DNA from: an uncultured Fretibacterium sp.
GTDB lineage: Bacteria; Synergistota; Synergistia; Synergistales; Aminobacteriaceae
Assembly (NCBI GenBank): GCA_937915755.1
Contig: CALGGR010000032.1
Coordinates: 1-17,047 of the forward strand
Reading direction: 5' to 3'
DNA length: 17,047 nt
The notes beneath the pieces are model-generated. The model saw nothing but the letters and a program-made list of their open reading frames with translations. It was not told the DNA's origin and ran no database searches. Below are positions 14,071-17,047 of the stretch, in pieces; within the stretch, counting starts at the first letter, position 1, and each line of letters opens with the position of its first letter. The position numbers were made by a program, and so were the translations under genes.

Positions 14071-14415
14071 ATGAAAGCCAAAACAGTTTCGTCATTACTT
14101 CTCGTGATGTTGTTATGTTCAGTTGCGGGGGCAGCGTCTTTACCTTCAATAACAATGCTCTCAACAAAGACATGCCCGGCGTGTGAGGAGATGTCAAAAG
14201 TCCTGAAGGATATTAACGCGAAGTACAGCGGGAAAATCTCGACGGCTCACATCTACCTCGAGGACAACCCCGACATCGCAAAGAAGTATAACGTCCGTTA
14301 TGTTCCCATGCTGATATTCAGGGACGCTTCTGGAAAAGAGAAGGCAAGGGAAGTCGGATACAAGTCGCTCAATGAGGTAATTGCGATATTCAGCAAAGCA
14401 GGAATCAAGATATAA
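14071..14415 (+). CDS. Periplasmic thioredoxin-fold protein
   Basis: A 114-aa protein with signal peptide (about residues 1-21, MKAKTVSSLLLVMLLCSVAG A) and a mature thioredoxin domain of about 93 residues. The redox motif is CPAC (Cys35, Cys38), preceded by a strand ITMLSTKT. The cis-proline is in YVPML (Pro79). The end has GYKSLNEVIAIF. It probably transfers electrons or isomerises disulfides outside the cytoplasm. The CPAC pair is unlike the classic CGPC of thioredoxin. GAAGGGAG lies upstream of ATG 14071. The gene diverges from the large operon, so it might assist folding of those exported proteins, although few of them are rich in Cys. Confidence 0.86.
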   Translation: MKAKTVSSLLLVMLLCSVAGAASLPSITMLSTKTCPACEEMSKVLKDINAKYSGKISTAHIYLEDNPDIAKKYNVRYVPMLIFRDASGKEKAREVGYKSLNEVIAIFSKAGIKI

Positions 14416-14459
14416 TCGCCGCAATAAGCCAGCTTCCGCATTAAAATCTCCTTAGATTT

Positions 14460-14496
14460 CCGGGATTGTCTCAAAATTTGGGGCAGTCCCGGTTTT
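14460..14496 (+). terminator. Terminator after the thioredoxin gene
   Basis: CCGGGATTG (14460-14468) pairs with CAGTCCCGG (14484-14492, one G-T pair) and is followed by TTTT. The stem is long and GC-rich. Confidence 0.78.
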
Positions 14497-14537
14497 CATG
14501 AAGCTCGCAAGGATACTCGCGACTTAGCTTTATCCTG

Positions 14538-14776
14538 TATAATTCAATCAACAGTTAGGAGTTCTGTATAAAAACGGATAACATGCTCAACGGTCTTAGA
14601 GCCGTTTTTAGGTTCGACAAGTCTCCTTTGCGCTGGCCGTATAAAAATTGTCAAAGCAGGAGAGGGGCGACGGAGCAGAAGGCAAGCAACGTAAGCGGGC
14701 ATACCGTATAGAGGCTAAAGTAAACCAGCCCTGGCGAATAAGGGTATTCTGAGGTGGAAATATCAAGCTCAGACGT
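14538..14776. other. Structured non-coding stretch, possible small RNA
   Basis: About 240 bases without a credible gene. A consensus TATAAT (14538-14543, + strand) lies at its left end, followed by hairpins: a nested inverted repeat (14569-14610) and a stem CTCCTTTG with CAAAGcaGGAG (about 14623-14665). CCGTATA occurs twice further on. On the minus strand a TTGACA-like box and Thr/Ser/Pro-rich frames are seen but none look like protein. I do not recognise a known RNA family (no SRP RNA, tmRNA, RNase P or common riboswitch signature). Confidence 0.3.
14569..14610. repeat. Nested inverted repeat TAAAAACGG / CCGTTTTTA
   Basis: A perfect nine-base inverted repeat (14569-14577 with 14602-14610). 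In between, AACGG (14589-14593) can pair with the same CCGTT, so two mutually exclusive hairpins are possible. The inner one followed by TTTTT looks like a terminator in + orientation. The minus strand also gives a hairpin plus T run. Confidence 0.6.
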
Positions 14777-14994
14777 TCAGGCCGTGTACCAAACTTCACT
14801 AAAAGCTCTCGACTTCCGTCGTGAGTCGTTTACCTCCATCAATATACAAAGCTCAGTGTCCATGATATTGCCGATTGCCGCGTCGATGAGCATGGACCAT
14901 GCATTCGCCCCGCGTCATTCTTCAGACATTCGCCGAGAACCGAACACATGAGCGCGCCCCATTGCTCGCCCTGTAGTTCGAGCTTTGCGGGTAA
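14777..14994 (-). pseudogene. C-terminal fragment of an unknown gene, frameshifted
   Basis: On the minus strand one frame reads LPAKLELQGEQWGALMCSVL then GECLKNDA. After a shift around 14905-14910 another frame continues ANAWSMLIDAAIGNIMDTEL and on to AFSEVWYTA and a TGA at 14779-14777. Both parts look protein-like and helical. The family is not recognised. It overlaps the end of the sulfatase fragment, which suggests a deletion joined two unrelated genes here. Confidence 0.4.
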
Positions 14995-15149
14995 TTTGCG
15001 AAGAAGTGTTCCTGATCCATTACGACAAACAGGACGTTGTACCTTTTCGCCATGTCTGACGAATTATTCTCTCCGCAGCCTGAGTTAATGGAGAGAAGCC
15101 CCACCGCAATCCCAGCCGCTGTAATCATGTGTGCTGTCTTTATGCTCAT
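14922..15149 (-). pseudogene. 5' fragment of a sulfatase gene
   Basis: ATG 15149 follows AGGAGGAAAGG. The product has an export signal (MITAAGIAVGLLSINSGC, a possible lipoprotein site at Cys), then AKRYNVLFVVMDQEHFFANYP, the classic first strand of sulfatases and the alkaline phosphatase superfamily, where the Asp of VMDQ binds metal. The family is normally 450-600 residues, while this frame stops after 75. The Cys/Ser-x-Pro-x-Arg sulfatase signature that should follow is absent. After about FFANYP the sequence is unrelated, so this is a truncated remnant that keeps its ribosome site and signal peptide. Confidence 0.7.
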
Positions 15150-15226
15150 GTTATGCCTTTCCTCCTTGCAAAAAGTCGTGATATTATAAGCCACACTCAG
15201 AAAATCAACAGGAGGCGCAATAATTC

Positions 15227-15589
15227 ATGAAGTTCAAGATGATTCACGAGAATTACAATGTTCAGGACATCAACCGCTCGCTTGAGTTCTACGGCAAGGC
15301 ACTCGGTCTCAAGGAACGACGACGCAAAGCAGCACCCGACGGCTCATATATGATTGTGTACATCGGAAATGATGAGGCGGACTTCGAGCTGGAATTGACA
15401 TGGCTCGCAGACCACCCGCAGAAATACGACATCGGCGAGGAGGAGTTTCACCTCGCTTTCAGGGCTGACGACTTCGAGGCCGCACACAAACTCCACGAGG
15501 AGATGGGCTGTATATGCTTCGAGAATCCGGCAATGGGGATATACTTCATTCAGGACCCCGACGGCTATTGGCTTGAAATTCTCCCATAA
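15227..15589 (+). CDS. gloA: Lactoylglutathione lyase / glyoxalase I (VOC family)
   Basis: A 120-aa cytoplasmic metalloenzyme of the vicinal-oxygen-chelate superfamily. The family converts the hemithioacetal of methylglyoxal and a thiol into a lactoyl thioester. Two beta-alpha-beta-beta-beta modules are visible. Likely metal ligands are His7 (MIHENYNV), Glu56 (FELELTW), His75 (EFHLAF) and Glu117 (YWLEILP), in register with His5, Glu56, His74 and Glu122 of E. coli GloA. QDPDGYWLEIL is the usual C-terminal motif. The protein is slightly shorter than E. coli GloA (135), typical of anaerobe versions, and the thiol cofactor is unknown. AGGAGG lies upstream of ATG 15227. It is transcribed divergently from the sulfatase fragment. 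Confidence 0.86.
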   Translation: MKFKMIHENYNVQDINRSLEFYGKALGLKERRRKAAPDGSYMIVYIGNDEADFELELTWLADHPQKYDIGEEEFHLAFRADDFEAAHKLHEEMGCICFENPAMGIYFIQDPDGYWLEILP

Positions 15590-15594
15590 GTGCA

Positions 15595-15628
15595 AATAAA
15601 GAAAACCCCTCCGGAATTAACCAGAGGG
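15595..15628 (-). terminator. Terminator of the tRNA gene
   Basis: On the minus strand CCCTC pairs with GAGGG and is followed by GTTTTCTTTATTT. It lies just after the CCA end of the tRNA and is also positioned to end the convergent glyoxalase gene. Confidence 0.6.
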
Positions 15629-15643
15629 ATCATTGTTATCTAA

Positions 15644-15733
15644 TGGTGCGGAGGGGGAGAATCGAACTCCCACGGCACTTAATTGGCCACAAGATCCTTA
15701 GTCTTGCGCGTCTACCAATTCCGCCACCCCCGC
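15644..15733 (-). tRNA. tRNA-Leu, anticodon AAG
   Basis: Class II tRNA, 90 bases including an encoded CCA. Acceptor stem GCGGGGG with CCTCCGC (one G-T). The T arm is GGGAG, TTCGATT, CTCCC. The D arm carries the AATTGGTAGA loop typical of Leu. The anticodon arm is CAAGA, CTAAGGA, TCTTG, which puts A34 A35 G36 after U33. The long variable arm (GGC...GCC) and discriminator A fit Leu identity. An A at position 34 is unusual in bacterial tRNA-Leu, where GAG or TAG normally read CUN codons. Confidence 0.93.
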
Positions 15734-15762
15734 ACTGAAAGGGTGAGGCATGACAGAGAGAA

Positions 15763-15790
15763 ATTATACTCCCTTTTCTCCCTGTGTCAA
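15763..15790 (-). promoter_or_regulatory. Consensus promoter of tRNA-Leu
   Basis: TTGACA (15790-15785), a 16-base spacer and TATAAT (15768-15763) on the minus strand, both perfect. Transcription would start about 20 bases before the mature tRNA. Confidence 0.85.
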
Positions 15791-15798
15791 ATCCATTT

Positions 15799-15981
15799 TT
15801 ATCTTGCCCTCAAAAAGCTGAGCACCTTGCTCCTGAACTGCTTGTAGTACGGCTTTTCCATCATCACTCTTCTCCCAGTTGTGTCAAAGCGCGGGGCATG
15901 GCGTACATTTCTTCGCTTCAATTTGGATGCGTGGGTAGAGAAACATCCGTTGGTTGCAGTTACATAAGATATTTTGCGTGT
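15799..15981 (-). pseudogene. Open 60-codon tail, possible C-terminal gene remnant
   Basis: A minus-strand frame without a start near its beginning reads on through basic sequence (KLKRRNVRHAPRFDTTGRR, then VMMEKPYYKQFRSKVLSFLR) to TAA just before the tRNA promoter. The composition looks protein-like, as if the 3' end of a gene survived next to the tRNA. A shorter reading from the internal ATG pair would give 21 residues. Family not recognised. Confidence 0.3.
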
Positions 15982-16006
15982 TCAGGATCGCAAGCAGGTT
16001 TCACGG

Positions 16007-16357
16007 ATGCTGACTGATATGCATCACACCAAAATTGTAGGAACAGCAACATACAAGTCTCCGGAATTTGGCTGGTTGGGTGAAGAAAAAGAAGCCGTTC
16101 TGATCCGTCTGGGCAATGATGCTTCACTGAGTAGTGAGGCGTTGAGAGAAGTTGCTGACTCTTTTGCTTTAATAGATGAAGAATATCAAGGCGAGTCTGT
16201 CGCATTCATGGTGGGGAACGGAGAGAAATAATACAGCTTCGAAGTTGCAGGAATCGCGGATGAAAAAGTGGAAGTGCTTTGGCTGTATACAATAGGCGGC
16301 GATGATCAAGTGCGCAATTATTTTGAGCCGGAGCTTATTTCCTTTCATCTGGAATGA
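16007..16357 (+). pseudogene. Small protein gene interrupted by in-frame TAA
   Basis: From ATG 16007 (or 16019) the frame encodes KIVGTATYKSPEFGWLGEEK and further to GESVAFMVGNGEK, then TAA at 16229-16231. The same frame continues without shift as YSFEVAGIADEKVEVLWLYT and NYFEPELISFHLE to TGA at 16355-16357. The second half matches the style of the first (acidic, beta-rich, aromatic), so one point mutation probably created the stop. The intact product would be about 112-116 aa. The layout resembles small beta-rich DUF or immunity-type proteins. No family is claimed. There is no strong ribosome site at either ATG. Confidence 0.55.
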
Positions 16358-16436
16358 AAGCGCAGAAAACAACAAAGCCGGGAGAAACGTCAAGCATTTC
16401 CTTCAGCTATTTATGTTCGTCGCTTCAGAGCTCTCA

Positions 16437-16979
16437 TTATTCCACAGGATAGAACTTACCGAAAGTCTGCCCTGCCGGAACAAAATCCGGTGGTTCTATC
16501 TCTTCTGACCTTGAAGGGATATTCTCCTCAATTCGCCAAGACCAATCATCTTTTTTAGCGACGAGGATGAATTTTTTGTAGAGCTGGTCTCCCAAGTAGA
16601 ACACTCTGCAATACAGGTGAGACTCGTCGAAGCCGTGAAGCTGGTTGTATAGTTCATTCTGCTCGACATAGTACATAGCGACGTTCTTGAAAGTCTTTCC
16701 TCTCATGCTCTTAGGGACACGCAGAACCATATCGTATGCTTCAGCCATCAGCATGAAATGGTCAGCTCTCTCGATCCAGCTTCGGACACTGTTTTCTCGT
16801 ACGGACTCATGCTTCATTGTGCAGACAGAGTACCATGCAGCCTGTCCGTCTTTGAAGTAGTAATGTGTTTCATTACGGTCAAATGGCGGGGACTGCGTTT
16901 CGACTTCGGGGTTTGGCTCAGCTACAGCAGTGTAGAGCATGAATCTGTAGTTGCAGTGAGTATTGACGATTTCCTTCAT
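16437..16979 (-). CDS. Hypothetical 180-aa protein
   Basis: Family not recognised. No signal peptide. The N-terminal part is extended (YRFMLYTAVAEPNPEVE), followed by THYYFKDGQAAWYSVCTMKH, a helix with SWIERADHFMLMAEAYDMVL, then RVPKSMRGKTFKNVAMYYVE, and a strand-rich C-terminal half (HLYCRVFYLGDQLYKKFILV, WSWRIEENI) ending in FGKFYPVE. A mixed alpha/beta fold is likely. Only a weak AAAGG precedes ATG 16979, because a transposon end lies directly upstream and may have replaced the original promoter region. The coding frame itself is intact. Confidence 0.65.
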   Translation of the reverse strand: MKEIVNTHCNYRFMLYTAVAEPNPEVETQSPPFDRNETHYYFKDGQAAWYSVCTMKHESVRENSVRSWIERADHFMLMAEAYDMVLRVPKSMRGKTFKNVAMYYVEQNELYNQLHGFDESHLYCRVFYLGDQLYKKFILVAKKDDWSWRIEENIPSRSEEIEPPDFVPAGQTFGKFYPVE

Positions 16980-17001
16980 TTTGCCTTTGAACGTGAACCC
17001 T

Positions 17002-17021
17002 CCTTCGACTAAAGTCGAAGG
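17002..17021. repeat. Perfect hairpin at the transposon end
   Basis: CCTTCGAC (17002-17009) and GTCGAAGG (17014-17021) pair perfectly around TAAA. In IS200/IS605 elements such a hairpin is recognised by TnpA and is also part of the TnpB guide RNA. Confidence 0.85.
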
Positions 17022-17047
17022 CTTCCAGCTGTCTTAATAGGCCGGAC
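17009..17047 (-). CDS. tnpB: Last 12 codons of a putative tnpB
   Basis: The minus-strand frame from the window edge reads VRPIKTAGSLRL and stops at a TAG lying inside the hairpin. Overlap of the tnpB stop with the terminal hairpin is typical, since the guide RNA scaffold overlaps the 3' end of the gene. Twelve residues are too few for a certain call. The neighbouring hairpin is the main support. Confidence 0.4.
   Translation of the reverse strand, partial: VRPIKTAGSLRL

Larger units (their letters stand above)
16988..17047 (-). mobile_element. 3' end of an IS200/IS605-type element (tnpB side)
   Basis: On the minus strand the sequence contains GAAGCCTTCGACTTTAGTC and GAAGGAGGGTTCACG. This is the arrangement I know from the right ends of many IS200/IS605 tnpB elements: GAAGC, a hairpin with GACTTTAGTC in its centre, and a TTCA near the end. 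The rest of the element would lie to the right of the window. The exact end is uncertain. Confidence 0.5.

Noticed and set aside
14608..14799. Minus-strand 63-codon frame as a protein
   Set aside because: Composition is poor, there is no ribosome site, and it lies over a hairpin-rich stretch that is better explained as non-coding.

Overview
This window looks like chromosome from an anaerobic, gut-type, Gram-negative (diderm) bacterium. GC content is balanced by eye, Shine-Dalgarno sites are strong, many start codons follow AGGAG, and several exported proteins carry Sec signal peptides. Gene content (SSS symporter plus amidohydrolase, secreted tannase-like esterase, CsgG-like periplasmic protein, FlgT-like C-terminal domain) would fit Synergistota, but no marker gene is present, so that assignment is tentative.

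Left part (1-5150, mostly + strand). The end of a sodium:solute symporter overlaps a metal-dependent amidohydrolase. Next comes a two-gene cassette of unknown function (small membrane protein plus 147-aa protein). Its apparent promoter has a run of ten C between the -35 and -10 boxes, a layout known from phase-variable genes. Then follow gene remnants, a 47-aa membrane miniprotein, a 53-aa antitoxin-like protein without a toxin, and on the minus strand a secreted subtype-B-tannase-like hydrolase. A small frameshifted gene lies next to it.

Central part (5144-13916, minus strand). This is the most interesting stretch. Seven tightly packed genes (gaps of 13 bp or less, several stop/start overlaps) probably form one operon, read from 13916 down to 5967. 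In order: a cytoplasmic protein of unknown family; a CsgG-like exported protein; an exported TPR protein with a Lys/Ala/Pro tether and repeated YxPP motifs; two exported tandem paralogues; a protein with a possible PD-(D/E)XK-like core followed by hydrophobic Gly-rich segments; and a helical protein with six Sel1 repeats. I do not recognise this as a described system. A separate gene for a 212-aa protein of unknown function follows with its own good promoter.

Right part (14071-17047). A periplasmic thioredoxin-fold protein is transcribed divergently from the operon. After it come a structured non-coding stretch, a sulfatase 5' fragment joined to an unrelated gene fragment, a glyoxalase-I-type protein, and a tRNA-Leu with an AAG anticodon under a near-perfect promoter. 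Beyond the tRNA are a gene tail, a gene broken by an in-frame TAA, an unknown 180-aa gene, and at the edge what looks like the 3' end of an IS200/IS605 tnpB with its terminal hairpin. Decay is concentrated in the parts outside the central operon.
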